Source of the DNA: Gnetum montanum
Lineage: Eukaryota; Streptophyta; Gnetopsida; Gnetales; Gnetaceae
Length of the DNA stretch: 64,000 nucleotides
Direction of reading: 5' to 3'
Assembly (NCBI GenBank): GCA_015680685.1
Contig: MNCI01002331.1
Span: 281,540-345,539, forward strand
Positions 44,870 through 58,031 of this stretch are shown here, one piece after another. The translations under genes and the position numbers were made by a program. The first letter of the stretch is position 1. The number at the start of each line of letters is the position of its first letter. A model generated the notes under the pieces. That model was not told the origin of the DNA and did no database searches. It saw only the letters and a program-made list of their open reading frames with translations.

Positions 44870-47595
44870 ATGGCCCCAAAAAGAGGACAACAAGGAGGAC
44901 CCTCTCAGGGTGCATCCAAATGGCCAAGGAGAGGTAGAGGCCAAGCGCCTCTCGAGGAACATACAGAGCAGGAGGTACAACCATTCAGCATCCATTAGGA
45001 ACCTCTTGTTATTGTGCAATTGGGACATGCCGAAGGTGGAGACAATGGAGCACTTGAATAGGGACAACATCTCACGTTGTCTTCAGAATGTGTTTAGGCA
45101 ATTCGTGAAAGGTCCATGTTAGCAGCTATGATTGTGGAACTTAATTTTGGACCTTTCACTGAGTTTGCTCTTGAAGTAGTTAGGAACCAACTTAAAGGGT
45201 CTCCACTGTGGCCTATTCTCTTTGAAAGTGGTGATTGGTACCTGGGAGAGACGTACCAATTTTGGCACAACAAAGAAAAAGGAACCACCATTGATATTAG
45301 TGGTATTTCTGTTGATTTCTCTACCAAAGCCATTTCGGAAGTTCTAAATCTTTTGAATACAGGGCCAAAGGTTGCTCACTTGCCCACTTGTTTTGATGTT
45401 GATGCGTAGAAGATATGGTTGAAAAGGGTGTATGACAAGGAAGATAAAACATATGAAGAACTTACACTTAAAGAGAGAATCTACTTCAAAATCAGCACAT
45501 ATCACATTTTCCCAACAAAAGGTTTAAATAGAATTTCCACATATGCGGCTAGAGAAAGTGCCATCTTGATGGACAAGGTTAATGCCAACCTACACCATCT
45601 ATATCTTATAAAAATTTTGAGGTGGTTTGAAGAATGTAAGACATGGAAGTTCACATTACCCTTCCCCTATTTCATTAGGAAGCTATGTCGGTGTGCTGGA
45701 ATTCTAGGGTACACCAATGATGTTCCCAAAAAGGCCCAAAATGCTTCATTCAGTGAATTACTGAAGCCACTAGCCCCAAGGAAAAGTGCTAGTGAGACAC
45801 TGGAGCCTAAGCAAGAACAGGAAGCAGGGCCCAGCACACAACTTATAGGCTAGTAAGACCAGCCACCACCACCACTACAGGACTATCAACTATTGATGAG
45901 CCATCTTAGGACCATCATTGAAACAGTCAATTGGGGAAGCCGTGATGAAGCCAATCTCTTCAGGGTCATCGATGATGTTGTACGACCCACGATCTTAATT
46001 GATCATGCATGGGGTGAGGTGTCTATCCAAATAGGAGGAGGGGAATCACACTGGTCACAACAATTCTCTGGAAACACTGCATCTTTTCAAGTGCAATTAG
46101 AAATTGGTGACAACATAACAGTAGTGGTCATGTAGCATCAAGATGTAGTGAGAGTAGCAGAAATGGTCACAGACCACATCAAGCAATCATTTAATGCTCC
46201 TATTATGCCACTAACAGATTTTATAGGAGCACGTGATGCTCAAACATTGGCCAGTCCCTCAATGACTCTTGTGGGTCATGAGGATGTTCTAGATTAGTTG
46301 CTACAGATAGGAAAAGTGATGATGTCCTTGTTTGACATCCTTCAAGATGTCATAGCGATATAGTTAGACCTCATCTCTACAAAAGGGAAGGTGTTCATGG
46401 CAGAGGTTAGGGCCGAGCATGCAGAGGAGGAGTTAGAAAGACTCCAAGAAAAGCTCATCACCCTACAAGCTGCATAGCGGAATTCATCCTAATTCATCCC
46501 TATAGACTAGCTAGAATCCTTTTAGACAGAACAACTGAATAAATTGCTGGAAGACAATAAAAATGTGGCTGAGGAAAAAGAGAAGGCTGATTGGGATGTT
46601 TCCAAGGCACAAGCTCAAATGTATGCACCTGCTAAAGTACTCAAGGCCTTACAAGAAGAAAATAAATGCCTTGATGCTGAAAATCTTTTTTTGACCATAG
46701 TAGAAAAAAAAAAAGAACATTCTCAAAGAAAATTTTCAGCAATTACGAGAACAATTAATAAGGGTCAACTAGGATATGAATCGCTTGGCTAGAGAAAGAT
46801 CCTCTCAATGGAGGAGGTATGCACAATCTGTCAAAAGATGGCGATTGAAATAAGCGTGTTGTAGAACGAGGCCAAGCGACATGAAAAACTTAAAGAACAT
46901 TTTAGAGATTAGGTGGGGATGTACAAGCAGGTGATTGAGAAAGAAATCCATATGGCCAAAGCCCATGTTAACACACTCAGTGCTTAGAACACTGATTGGT
47001 GGGCCATATTGGATACTTTTGCCTTCGCCCACCAAGTTGAATTGAAAAGCTGGGACCTACAGATACAAGATCTCACAGAGAACATGCAGTTGGAAAACCT
47101 GTGATATGCCAACTTAGCCATGTCAATGGTAGGATGCCCAAGAACAGAATTAGAGAAGCAGGTAGTAACCACCTATGCTAAATATGAAACAAAATTTGTT
47201 GAACACAAGAAGACATTGCAGAAATTGGAAGTAGTGAATTCTGAATTAGAGGTGGTCAAGACCAGCTACCAAGGATAAAAGGATGTCGTGGTAGATTTGG
47301 CTCGATGGCTCATGGACTACCAAGAATACAAAGATAAAGCTAGAGCCTATGAAGAGGAACAATGGTTGTTTGTGGCATGGTATGTCAAAGCCAATCAGAT
47401 GTTTCTGCAATTGCTGTGCCCATGGGAGGTGTTGACTCCATCAAACATTGGAGCATCAACATGGATGACGTAGGATCCCTGGACCGAAGAAGAAAAGCTC
47501 CAGGCACTCCTTTAGAGCCATCCATTTCTAGAGCTTGGAGCACAAGATAAGTGGAAGAGACCCATGGAGGAGCCACCACTGCCAGGAACCACATG
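44870..47595 (+). pseudogene. ORF2 of P3
   Basis: ATGGCCCCAAAAAGAGG to ACATGA, collinear with ORF2 of P2. The best-preserved open pieces are 45116-45409 (IVELNFGPFTEF, ISVDFSTK), 45419-45853 (YFKISTYHIFPTKGLNR, NANLHHLYLIKIL, LPFPYFIRKLC) and 45893-46135 (MSHLRTIIETVNWGS). The coiled-coil part (46544-47400) and the proline-containing tail are present but fragmented. Frequent TAG codons replace TGG or CAG codons of P2, and there are a few frame changes. The element is inactive, and its protein role is unknown. Confidence 0.72.
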
Positions 47596-47773
47596 AGTTC
47601 CAACAAATTTTTTTTTGTTGTAAATTCTGTGTCTATGTCCCAATTTTGTTTTGTTTAATTCCACACTGCAGCATGAGTAATTCCTAGTTAGTTAATAATC
47701 CCATACCTATCCACTGTGTAATCAATTGAACTCATTCTCATTTTGTCTGACTCGAGGACAAGTTGTTATTCAG

Positions 47774-47784
47774 TCATGGGGGTA
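47774..47784 (+). other. Polypurine tract of P3
   Basis: TCATGGGGGTA abuts the LTR start. Confidence 0.75.
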
Positions 47785-48613
47785 TGATGAATCATGTTTT
47801 TCCAAGCCTCGATATTAGCCTGGATAACGATATCAAATACATGATATCGTGATTCCTATGTAGGCCTATAAATACCACGTTTGGGTGCATAGGAAAGGGG
47901 GGAGTTAGAAAGTGTTAGCGTAGAGTATTTTTGCTAGTTTTTAATTCATTTTAGTTCTTTCCCTAGTGCATGCTTACAGTGTGATGATTGTAATTATATG
48001 GAACCTTTATTCGAGTGTGACATACTTGGACACGCACATGATCTGCAATAAAGATCAAGATTACTCCATCATTGCAGCATTCACTTAGTTTTAATTGTTT
48101 AATTGTTATTTTTATTTATTGCTTTCTTAGTTAATATTTCTTTATCATCATTTCTATTCCTGTTGTTAAATGCGAAATGAGTATGACTTAGTCACGAACA
48201 TTGAAGTGTAATTACTTGGTAACCCAGTAGCGTATTTAGGAGTGCTCAAGTAATGTGCACTTGGTAATAACAGAAGTGGTACATGAGGTCCAAGATGCGT
48301 ACAGATGATTAAGGACAGATGCTCATCGCACTTAGGCTAGCTTAGACTTCATTTCCTATTGCTTATTAGTTTAATCAAGATTATTTTCCATTGTTTCTAG
48401 GGGTAGTGTAGTGTTAGAAATCATATCATACACCTCACTCTGGACTAAACCATACATGATAAGCGAATACTAGTCTAGGTGGGAAGACAGAAAATTATGA
48501 TCAACATGTAACTATCTAGATACCACAACTAGTCCATCTACGGAGTTCAACCGGATTGTGCATACAGACTCGTATTCGTATGGTTGAGTGTAGGGGTACC
48601 TAGCCACTCATCA
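47785..48613 (+). mobile_element. 3' LTR of P3
   Basis: 829 bp, TGATGAATCATG to CCACTCATCA. GATATC motifs are at 47809-47850, CCTATAAATACC at 47865-47876 and AATAAAGATCAAG near 48047-48059. Its 5' part is closer to the P1 LTR (TGATGAATCATGTTTTTC) than to P2. Confidence 0.92.
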
Positions 48614-48967
48614 CTCTTCATCTTTCCTTGATGCCCAAATTACAAATAATATCCATTGGAGTCCACCTAAGAAGATGTCTTCTCCAAGTTGAAAATAGTT
48701 ACAAAAAAGACATATTTTCTCTTGGGAAGATGTCAATGTTGAGACTGAACCTTGTACATAAAATGTCTTTGAACTTGTGAAGACGTATACACTCTAGAGT
48801 GTATGTCTTGTCTCTAAAGAATATTTTTTTCTAGCTAGAGAAGATGTCTTGTCTCTAGATGAGATGTCTTTCTGGGTAGTACTATTGATCCTAAGATGCT
48901 TAGCTTGAAGTTCAAACACCTTGTACAAGCTCTCATTGGTTTTGAATAATCCCAAACACATCAAGGT
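48614..48967. other. Spacer between P3 and P4
   Basis: No gene. Contains repeated AGATGTCTT words and an 18-bp perfect palindrome ATACACTCTAGAGTGTAT (48787-48804). The last five bases (AAGGT) are the left target duplication of P4. Confidence 0.7.
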
Positions 48968-49779
48968 TGATGAGCTGTGATATTGCGTACGTGATATCAC
49001 ATACGTGATATCGCATCTACCCCCGTGATATCGCAGCTCACCTTAATGTCTATAAATAAGAGGAGACTTTCCCTATTTTAGACACTTAGACTTAGACCCT
49101 TAGCCAAACTATAGCAGTTTTACCATTCCAAAGTTAGAATAATTTCCATGTGCCTGCAGTAAGAGTCTTAAAGTGAATGGATCTTTATTTGAGCAAATTG
49201 TACCTGAGCACACATTTGTATATGGCAATAAAGATGAACTTTCTAAAAAACCTTGCAGCATATGGACTAAGCTAAATAGTAATTTATTATTTTTAAATGT
49301 TTAAATTCTTTCTTAGTTAATTAATCTCTCTCAACCCTTGACTCTCCTAGTTAAGTACACTCAGTACAATCGCTTCAAGCACGTGTGCAATGCTTGGTAA
49401 CCCAGTAACGAATAGCGTTTGGTAATCCTAGTAGCATTGCATTGGTTAGGGTGTGTGTGGTAGGTGGGAACAGATACTGGTGTTAGGAACAATTAGAACG
49501 TAGTTAGTGAATAGTTAATGAAATTTAGTCATTTAGTTTTCTTCACCTTCCCCTATTAGTATAAGGCATTAAAAGGATAAAAGATATAAAAATCATATAC
49601 CTCAAACTTACTTAACCATACAACCGTGACAATACAAGTGAGTTTGGGAAGACAATGATTGATTAACCTTAAGTGTTCCAGAAAGGCACGTAAGCACTTA
49701 GTCCTTGGAGTTTGACCAAATCATGCGTGAGATGCTCATATTCATATGGTTGAGTGTAGGGGTACCTTGCCACTCATCA
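48968..49779 (+). mobile_element. 5' LTR of P4
   Basis: 812 bp, TGATGAGCTGTG to CCACTCATCA. Four GATAT-type motifs (48979-49034), the TATA box CTATAAATAAG (49050-49060) and AATAAAGATGAAC (49228-49240). Confidence 0.95.
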
Positions 49780-49780
49780 T

Positions 49781-49798
49781 TGGCATCGTTGATGGGGA
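49781..49798 (+). other. Primer-binding site, tRNA-Asp type (P4)
   Basis: TGGCATCGTTGATGGGGA follows the LTR after one base. It differs from the intact P2 site at a few positions. Confidence 0.85.
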
Positions 49799-49929
49799 GA
49801 CTTAGTTGTTTCTATGCTACATAGAACATAGGAAATCATCCATATCATTGGGAAGCTAGAACAAACCCTTTGGGTTGATCAAGAAGAGATAAGATAATGG
49901 TAAATTTCACACCAAGTAAAACAAAAATG

Positions 49930-51845
49930 TCTTCTTCTTCGCACAAAATCACTTCATTGCCTAGGACTCACACAAGAGACAGTCGGCGGCACAACACATG
50001 TAACCAAGATCCACCAGTGCCTTAATAGTTCTATGTGGTATATATTCATCATGATGAGTATGTACATGAATTTACCTTTATTCTCCATCAGGATGAACAA
50101 TTGTATTGAAGAGACTTGGAGGGTAACATAGTGTTGCCTCCAGATCGAGCAGTCCCCAACATGCTTCTTCGTGCTCTTGCACGAGTAAACATGTCACAGT
50201 TATATACAGAATACGTTGCATGCGATTATGACACAAGGGATTACCATCCTACAGAAGCGCAACGTCAAAGGGACTTGCGACAGGAGAGATACTATACATC
50301 GTTGAAGGGAAAAGAACCCCATAATGCTCCACCCATCTTAAGTAAAATTGAGGGTGGTGAACCTATTGAAATAGGTTCTCCACAAAACGATGTTCCTCCT
50401 CCTAACGATGGTTAGGAGGTGGTGTATTAGAACCTCCACTTCATGATTCACAATCCTGGTTCTAATCCCCATGAACACCAAGTGTTCAATGAGGGAACAC
50501 AATCACATGATAAGGATAGGCACTCTGATTGTAATCACGATCGGGGCCGTGAACACTGAAGAGAAGGAAGGGAACATTGTCATGACGATGGTTCTTCTTC
50601 TTCTTCATCTTCATCATCACATTCACCCACTTCTTTAGTATCAGGACATAGTCATAAGGAGCCTAATTGTGAGGAAAAAGGTAAATAGAGTGAGAAACCT
50701 TGATGAGAGAGTTGAGAAAGAGGACGAGGGCACTCGAGAAAATCACGACATAAAAGAAGGAAGAGTAAGGAACCATGTAGACATCACAGATGCTATGAAC
50801 AAAATGACCATGAAGAATCCTTACTTACAACCAAAAGCATGTTAGATATCATGAAGGCCATAAGAGTTCCCACAAGGTAGCAAAAAGATAGCAAGATCAA
50901 GAGGTTAGACATGAATAATATCCCACGATTTGAGGGGGGATACAACGCTGATCCTCAGAACCACTTACAAGCATTTCATGATGCATGTGCCTTACTATTC
51001 ATCGAGAATGAATGGAAAAAACTAAAGTTGTTCCCAAGGACACTAGTAAAAGAAGTAGAAAGCTGGTATCAGTTCTTAGAACTGGAATCCATTCGAAGGT
51101 GGAGTATGATGCTAGAGCTATTTAATGATAAGTATCAAACGTACTCTTGGGTGTCCAACCATTAAAGCAAATCCAAGGAAGGAAGGAAGGAAATCATGAA
51201 CCCTTGGATGCTGCCATGGACTGTTATTATGCACTATTACATCATTGCTCAGGCCATGGTTATGCACAACGGGATCAACTACACCATCTTGTAGATGGAA
51301 TTAGGCATGAAACTAGGAAAACCCTTGGAATGTATGCCCAAGGGTGATTATCAAAGCTTAGGTCTCATCAGGTCCATAGATTTCTGGAACAAGTAGCCAA
51401 GGAAGAAGGAGAGCTACATAATAGAGAAAGTGCAGAAGAGTACAACCGTGATCCTTCCCTCCGAAAAAGGGGAGTGAGATTCTATGAGGAGGAAGAGTCA
51501 CCACTTGAAGAGATGGAGCATAGGAAAACCTTGCCGCTCCAAAAATTAACAACAGAAGTGTTAGCAAAGGTAGACCAAATGTGGGACTCCCTAGATAGTA
51601 GATTTGAAACTGTTCTCAAAATTGTAGAGGAGTCTAAGGAGCGAGGTAGTGACTATGACAAAAAGAAAAAGAGGAACTTGGACAATGCACGTAACAAAGG
51701 TAAGGGTAAAATGGCCATCATTGAAGAGGTTGTGGATTCTAATACGGACAATGACGGTGGATGTGAGATATGCCAATACGACCATCCTAAGGGATGTTGC
51801 CTAGTAATCTTACATCTGCAAAGAGTCTGGGGTGTATGCACTTAA
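49930..51845 (+). pseudogene. Gag of P4
   Basis: ATGTCTTCTTCTTCGCAC at 49930 opens the frame. The recognisable sections are DEYVHEFTFILHQDE (50055-50100), LPPDRAVPNMLLRALARV (50128-50190), a serine/arginine-rich stretch (about 50560-50780), the gag core with PRFEGGYNADPQNHLQAFHDAC (key residues GY and HLQAF; 50920-50990), WYQFLELESI and ELFNDKYQTYSWV. A C-terminal Cys/His motif, CEICQYDHPKGCC (51762-51800), reads C-x2-C-x3-H-x4-C. Gag forms the particle shell and the Cys/His motif would bind RNA. Several stops and frameshifts (e.g. at 50107, 50413, 51163) inactivate it. Confidence 0.85.
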
Positions 51846-52488
51846 CCCACGGCTTAACAAACAGCAAGCACCCCGATGGTTACCTTATCCCCAAGGTCAC
51901 CCAAGGCAGTTCCACCAACCTTTAACGTATTATCCAAGTGGAACTCTGCCACAACCTATTGAGCAACACCAGTAGTGGCAATACCCATAGTCGTGGGGGA
52001 TGCCACCACCAAGGCAACAATACCCTTACCAGAAAATGGACCCATATGGCTATTACATGCAGCAGCCAATCTCTCCATGTGACTCTGTTAGTCACATGAC
52101 ACCACAATGTCACTACCAAGCTCAAGAGTATTATAGGAATCCTTCTCCTAGGGGAGATAACTCACCAACTTACCATCCTCTAAATCCATCCGCAAATCTC
52201 ACATCGATAGCTCCATTACCACTTGCTCCGACAATGCTAGGGGAACTCTCCACTCAACCACAACAACACAATGTCATGAGGGCTATGAATCCTCAACCCG
52301 TAGTTGGTTATGATAGCCTTATGAAGAAAAGACCTTTCTTCAAAACCAACAGTCCAACCAAGCCCTCACCAACACAAGCGGTTGAACACCTGAACACCTC
52401 CTTATCAAATAAGGCTTCAGGGCCTCCTTCAACCCAAAAATCAAGCTTAACGTACATGGTTATGTTAACACATGCTATTACTGTCTAG
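51846..52488 (+). pseudogene. Proline/glutamine-rich gag-pol linker of P4
   Basis: A low-complexity proline-, glutamine- and tyrosine-rich frame (52000-52488 open) between the zinc-knuckle-like end of gag and protease. The corresponding linkers in P2 (23788-24165) and M2 (3270-3076) share the composition but little sequence. Confidence 0.65.
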
Positions 52489-55400
52489 ATTAAGGTGGGC
52501 CACCTTCCCAGGAAATTCTCTAATCCTGGAAGTCCTCTAATCTATCTCCAAGTCACTAGGAATGAACCATGTAAAGCTCTTTTGGACTCAGGTTTCGGAG
52601 TCAACTTAATATCACAAGAGATGTATAAAGCCTGGAACTTGCCTCCATTAAGGAAGAGTAACATTCGACTAGAGCTGGCTGACCAGTCCATCACTATTCC
52701 CTTGGGACTGGTGGAGGACATCGTTACCACTGTATGGGGGTGGTCGTATCTAGTTGATTTCCTAGTGATACAAGTAAACAACAGTAAGGGGGACTTCTCA
52801 ATAATAAATGGAAAGAGCATGGATAAGTACTATAGATGCATGCCTAGGAATTTGCGATCTTTCCTTGGAAATATCCAAGAAATTTTTTTTTGGAAAGATT
52901 AAGAAGAAGAAAGTTCCATGCATCGCATACAGTGACACAGGGTGCAATTGCGTGCAAGGATCATGGGTTATGCAAAGTTTAGCATTGCCTGCATGCAATC
53001 GGTGTGCACAAATATACAAAAGTACCTGTATGCAGTAGCCACATGACAAGAAGACACCCAGTGGCTGATGGTTGATCAAGAGAGTAACTCACTAATGTGC
53101 ATGGGACTAATTGAGGGAATAACTAGTGCTTATATTGAAAGCACAAATACACTAGAGTAGGTCTGTTGCCAACTTCCAAGCCCTAACCTTGAACACATTA
53201 ACTGGGGGAAGTTGAAAATTCTTGAAAAATTTAAACAAGAGCCCATAGATTTGAAACCATTGCCCACTGGTCTAGAATATATGACCCTCTAAAATAGAAA
53301 ATTAGTGATCATCAATGCAAGACTCGTTCCCAAACAAAAAGAAAGACTACTGAAAGTGATAAACAAATGGTCAAAAGCCTTTGCCTAGTTATACCCTGAA
53401 TTAACCGAAATAGATCCTAGGATATGCTAGCATAGGATTTACACTGACCCCTCCATGAAACCTCGGAAACAATTGCAGAGGAGATTGAACCAAAAATTAA
53501 AGCAAATAGTAAAGGAAGAAATCGAATAGCTTCTTAAGGCCAGGTTCATATATCCCATTGCTGATAGCGAATGGGTTAGCCCTCTAGTGATCATACCTAA
53601 AAAGGGAGGTAAATGGAGGATGTGTATAGATTTTAGGTTACTGAACATGGCAACATTGAAGGATCACTTTCCATTGCCATTCGTTGACCAAGTCTTAGAC
53701 ACCATAGTAGGGAATCGATACTTTCGTTTTCTGGATGGCTATAGTGGATACAACCAAATAGGGATAGGCCCATAAGATCAAGCTAAGACAATGTTCACCA
53801 GTCCTTGGGAAATGTTTGCATATAAAAAAATGTCGTTTGGCTTATGCAATGCCCCTAGCATGTTTCAATGCTTAGTTCTAAGCATATTCCAATAGCAGAT
53901 AGGAAACAAAGTGGAAGTCTTTATGGATGACTTCTCCACTTATGGAACAAGTTTTGACCAAGTCTTGGACCAATTAGAGCAAGTACTGAAAAGATGCGTA
54001 GAAACCAACTTAAGGCTAAACTAGCAAAAAAGCCATTTAATGGTCTAAGAAGGCATAGTACTTGGGCATAAGGTTTCACATTCAGGAATAGAGGTAGACC
54101 CAAATAAAGTTAGGGTCATCCAAGGAATCACCCGTCAACCGGAAACTTTCAAAGACATTTGGTCATTCCTTGGACACACAGGCTATTATAGGAGATTCAT
54201 TGAGAACTTCTACAAGATTGCCAAATCGTTGGTAGAGTTAACAAAGAAGGATGCACCATTCAAATGGACCAGGGAATGTGAACGAACATTCCAAGCTCTG
54301 AAACAAAAGCTTGTAGAAATTCCTATTCTATAAGCTCCTGATTGGTCCAGACTGTTCCATATAATGACTGATGCATCCAATTATGCCTTAGGAGCTGTAC
54401 TTACATAGTTATATGACCAAAAGCGTCCTTACTACATCCACTATGCAAGTAGGAGTATCGCCGATGCACAAATTAACTACATAACTACAGAAAAAGAATT
54501 AATGGTTGTAGTGTTTGCACTGGATAAGTTTAGATACTATGTGTTGGGTTACAAAGTGTTCATCCATACAGACCATAGTGCAATCCAGATCCTCATGAAC
54601 AAGCCAACAGTTAGCCCTCATATTATACGATGGTTGGTAATCCTACAGGAGTTTGATCTAACGATGATTGATCGAAAGGGCACCGAGAACGTAGTTGCAG
54701 ATCATTTATCTTGATTGCGCTAGGACAACAAAGAGGACGAATATGTAATGTTTGATCATTTTCTTGATGAGGCCCTCTTTGCCGGTGTAGTAAATAATCA
54801 ACCCACGGAAGAAAACTAGTATAGTAGCATTCTCACCTATCTCCTTACCCAACAAACACCACAGGAGCTGGACTTTAGAAAGAAACAACAATTTCTTCAT
54901 AAAGCCAAGTACTTCATGGAGATCAACGGACAACTTTACAAAGTGTCTTGATGGCTTGGTTCGATGGTGCATGCCCAAGGTAGATCAACTAAGAGTTATT
55001 CAAGACGCTCATGAGGGCCCTTGTGGAGGCCATTATGCAGGGAGATGAACAACTATTAAGATCTTGCTTGCAGGATATTACTGGCCAAAATTATTTCGGG
55101 ATGCCCATCAATTTGTCTGATCTTGTGAGTGCTATCGACGTGATGGGGGAATGACTATTAGAATGGAGGATCCACAACACTGGATTCAACCTTTAGAACC
55201 CTTCGACATTTGGGAATAGACTTTATGGGGCCCATTACACCAATGTCCAATGGAAAAGCTTACATCATTGTTGCTGTAGATTATCTAACAAAATGGGTTG
55301 AAGTAGCTATTGTTACAGATTGCACATCATCTATAGCTACACGATTTGTGCAACAAAAAATGATAAATAGGTTTGGTGTGCCACGTGCGCTTATCTCAGA

Positions 55401-56165
55401 TAATGAAACACACTTCACAAGTGCAACTTTTCAGAAGTTAATGCAACGCTTAGGAGTCAAACATAAATTGACTACACCTTATCACCCCTAAGCTAATGGA
55501 CAAGCCGAGGTCACTAACAGGGAGATCACTAAAATATTGACAAGAACAATTAGCAAGTATAGGTGAGATTGGAGCACTAAACTGAACGATGCTCTTTGGG
55601 CATACCGCTCCCCTTGGAAACTCCCTATAGGCTACTCTCCCTATGAGTTAGCATATAGAAAAGTTCCAAAGCTCCCAATTCAAACCGAACTCTGTACGCT
55701 ATCCATGGCTTGTGACCTCCATCTTGACCTTGATCTAGCACAAAAACAAAAATATTGGAAACTTTAAACGTGCTAGATGAAAATTGATTAGCTGCCCTAT
55801 CATTAAATGAGTTGCACAAGGCATATAACAAGCAATATCATGACTTAAAAATTTGAAAGGTTAAGTACCAACTAGGAGATCGAGTTCTCTACTGGAACCC
55901 CACACATGTGCCACAATGCACAAAATTTCAAACACTGTGGAAAGGACCTTACATCATTCATACAACCTTTCCTTCTGGGGCCATGACCATATACAAACCT
56001 AAGAGCCCTAATAAGAGATTACTAGTCAATATGCAACAGACCAAACCCTTCCATGAATTTAGAATGGCCAATGTCCATAATAGCTCAAAGAAAGGACAAC
56101 CACGCTCATTATTTTGGATCTCCCCCTTTCAACTCAGTCATGGGGGAGATGGCCACCTATGCTGA
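52489..56165 (+). pseudogene. Pol of P4: protease, RT, RNase H, integrase
   Basis: Ty3-type pol. The aspartic protease has LLDSGFGVNLIS, with the active-site Asp at 52585. RT shows RFIYPIADSEWVSPLVIIPK (53545-53605), WRMCIDFRLLN, RYFRFLDGYSGYNQI (catalytic Asp near 53735), FGLCNAPSMFQ and VFMDDFSTYG (53917-53945, FMDD instead of YVDD). RNase H runs from IMTDASNYALGAVL (54360) to TEKELMVVVFALDKF, HTDHSAIQIL and NVVADHLS (54714). Integrase has the zinc-binding H-H-C-C region (55005-55140) and core residues in GIDFMGPI (55212), SDNETHF (55398) and ANGQAEVTN (55492). The tail ends ISPFQLSHGGDG near 56155. It is broken by about a dozen stops, many TAG in place of TGG or CAG, and some frameshifts. 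No chromodomain, consistent with Tat/Athila. Confidence 0.9.
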
Positions 56166-58031
56166 TCAATTGAGGCCCTTAGTTCCTTTTCAAGTTTTTT
56201 TCATTTTACACATTTTTGTTTTACAAATTTCTTTCACTTTTCTTGTTTTTATTTTGCAACATCATTCATACTTTTTTGTTATTTGTATGTTTATTTATTT
56301 TGTTAGGATCATCACCTAATAAGTGCTCCTAATGGTGGTATGAATTATCTTCCATTGATTATTAATGTTTGGTTTTTACCTTTGAGTTATAATGTTGGTA
56401 CTAAGGTGTGGTTCTTTTGATATAATAAGTAATGAGTCCATGTCATCCATGTATTCATGAATTTCTATGGTCTCTCTTGGCTTGGAACTGTATAGTCCCT
56501 ATCTTTCAATAATAAGAACTATCAATGAATTGGTGATTGGGCATTTCTCAAACTAAAGAAGGACTCAAGGATTGAAAAGGGTGTGACTTCAAGGAGATTT
56601 GATGCATTGGTGCTAGCCATTCTCTTGAGTGCTTGGATGTTTTTCTGCTTGTATTTTCCTTACCATTTCGACATTGCTCCATTATTAAGAAGCTGAGCTA
56701 ATAAAAATAATGAGTCTTTGCATGGTGTGGTTCTCACGAAAAAAAAAATAGTGAGAATTCACAGCACAACCCTTAGACAAAATAATCATCTGGGCTACAA
56801 GCACTGGTTATGAAACTAAATAAAAATGTTCCCTCTAGCTAAAGCCTTTCCTTGCTTCCTACTTTCTCCTTTTTCATTTCGTCGGAATGGTGGTGACTCT
56901 TTGGTGGAAGAATTCTCATTACTTCAAGTGGATGGATTGGCCAAATGTATTAATGCGAAGTCACTGGATGTGGATTGTTTGAGGCTGGATTTGGAATGAG
57001 ATCTACTAAGTCACATTAACCATTAATACACAAGGGGCTGTACACCACCTTGTTCTTGAGACTCCATTCCATTCTCTTCTTTCCATCCTTCTTTCTCCAT
57101 TTTCACCTCATTGCCGGTTGTATCAATAGTCCATATTTTGGTTGATGCATTGTTTTCTTTTGGGTAATATCTTGTGGTTAAGACTTTAACTCTTGCTCCC
57201 AAATGACATTTCCAGAGCCTACGAACTCTTTGAATGTGGTATTGTCAGGGCATTAAGGGTATGAGCTTGCTTTGGGGAGGACCCACTGGCATTCTTATTT
57301 GGTGCATCAGTTAATTTCTTTCCCTTAAACATTTTTGCAATCAACCTTTATTTTGTTCATTTCCATCTCTGACATCCATTTCATCGACATTTCCATTATT
57401 TTTTCTCCGCATTTCTTATTCCTTATCTTTTTCCATTCTATCACTACTAGAGGTTCGCTCTTAGTCATGGGGGTCTCCAATTTTTTTGAGTTTCTCTTAA
57501 CCCCTACACCTTGGGTAGTCACCAGAGTTATATCTTCAAAATCCGCATTAGCCATATCACAACTCAGTCAATGGACCTTACACTGAGGCAAGGTATCAAA
57601 TACATTGTGATTCATTTACCCTTGCTAATATAAGACTGTGTTGTGTGTGTAGATGAAATCATACAACAATGGATTGGATTTGGAGGAAACACTTAGAGTA
57701 GATTGGTGCTGGAGTAGTTATGCAAGGAATAGGATTGATGACACACTTATGGAGGGACAATGAAAGGTGCAATCTTGCATCAATAGCAACACATCTTCTT
57801 CTTCTTCTCTCTCTCTCTCTCTTCTCTCCCAAGTACCAAATAAGGCTGGATGTCAAATGTACATAGTGTTCACTCTCGTGGTCATGAACACTAATTTTTC
57901 CATGTATTGTAATGATGATCTGTTCACATGTCACCCCATTCACCATTAGTATCATTCAAGTCAATAATCCCATACCTTCCCAATATTTTGTAAGGAACTC
58001 GAGGACAAGTTTTTATTTAGTCATGGGGGTA
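56166..58031 (+). other. Noncoding post-pol region of P4
   Basis: T-rich start (56190-56290), 'gagtctttgcatggtgtggt' (56722) shared with P1, and the conserved block with GAGCTTGCTTTGGGGAGGAC at 57248-57288. A CTT/CT microsatellite lies at 57790-57827, and the region ends in the polypurine tract TCATGGGGGTA (58021-58031). ORF2 and its leader, expected here in ORF2-bearing relatives, are absent. Small open frames (57325-57955) are not conserved. Confidence 0.7.

Larger units (their letters stand above)
44270..48613 (+). mobile_element. Athila-like element P3, 3' half only
   Basis: Contains a GATATC cluster, an ORF2 leader, ORF2 (44870-47595), a polypurine tract and one LTR (47785-48613). The 5' LTR, gag and pol are absent, so it is a truncated copy. 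ORF2 is collinear with P2's over its whole length. The expected right target duplication would be CTCTT (48614-48618), but there is no left end for comparison. Confidence 0.85.

Noticed and set aside
48787-48804. 18-bp palindrome ATACACTCTAGAGTGTAT as a regulatory site or terminator
   Set aside because: A single occurrence in intergenic DNA with no nearby gene; kept only as a descriptive remark.
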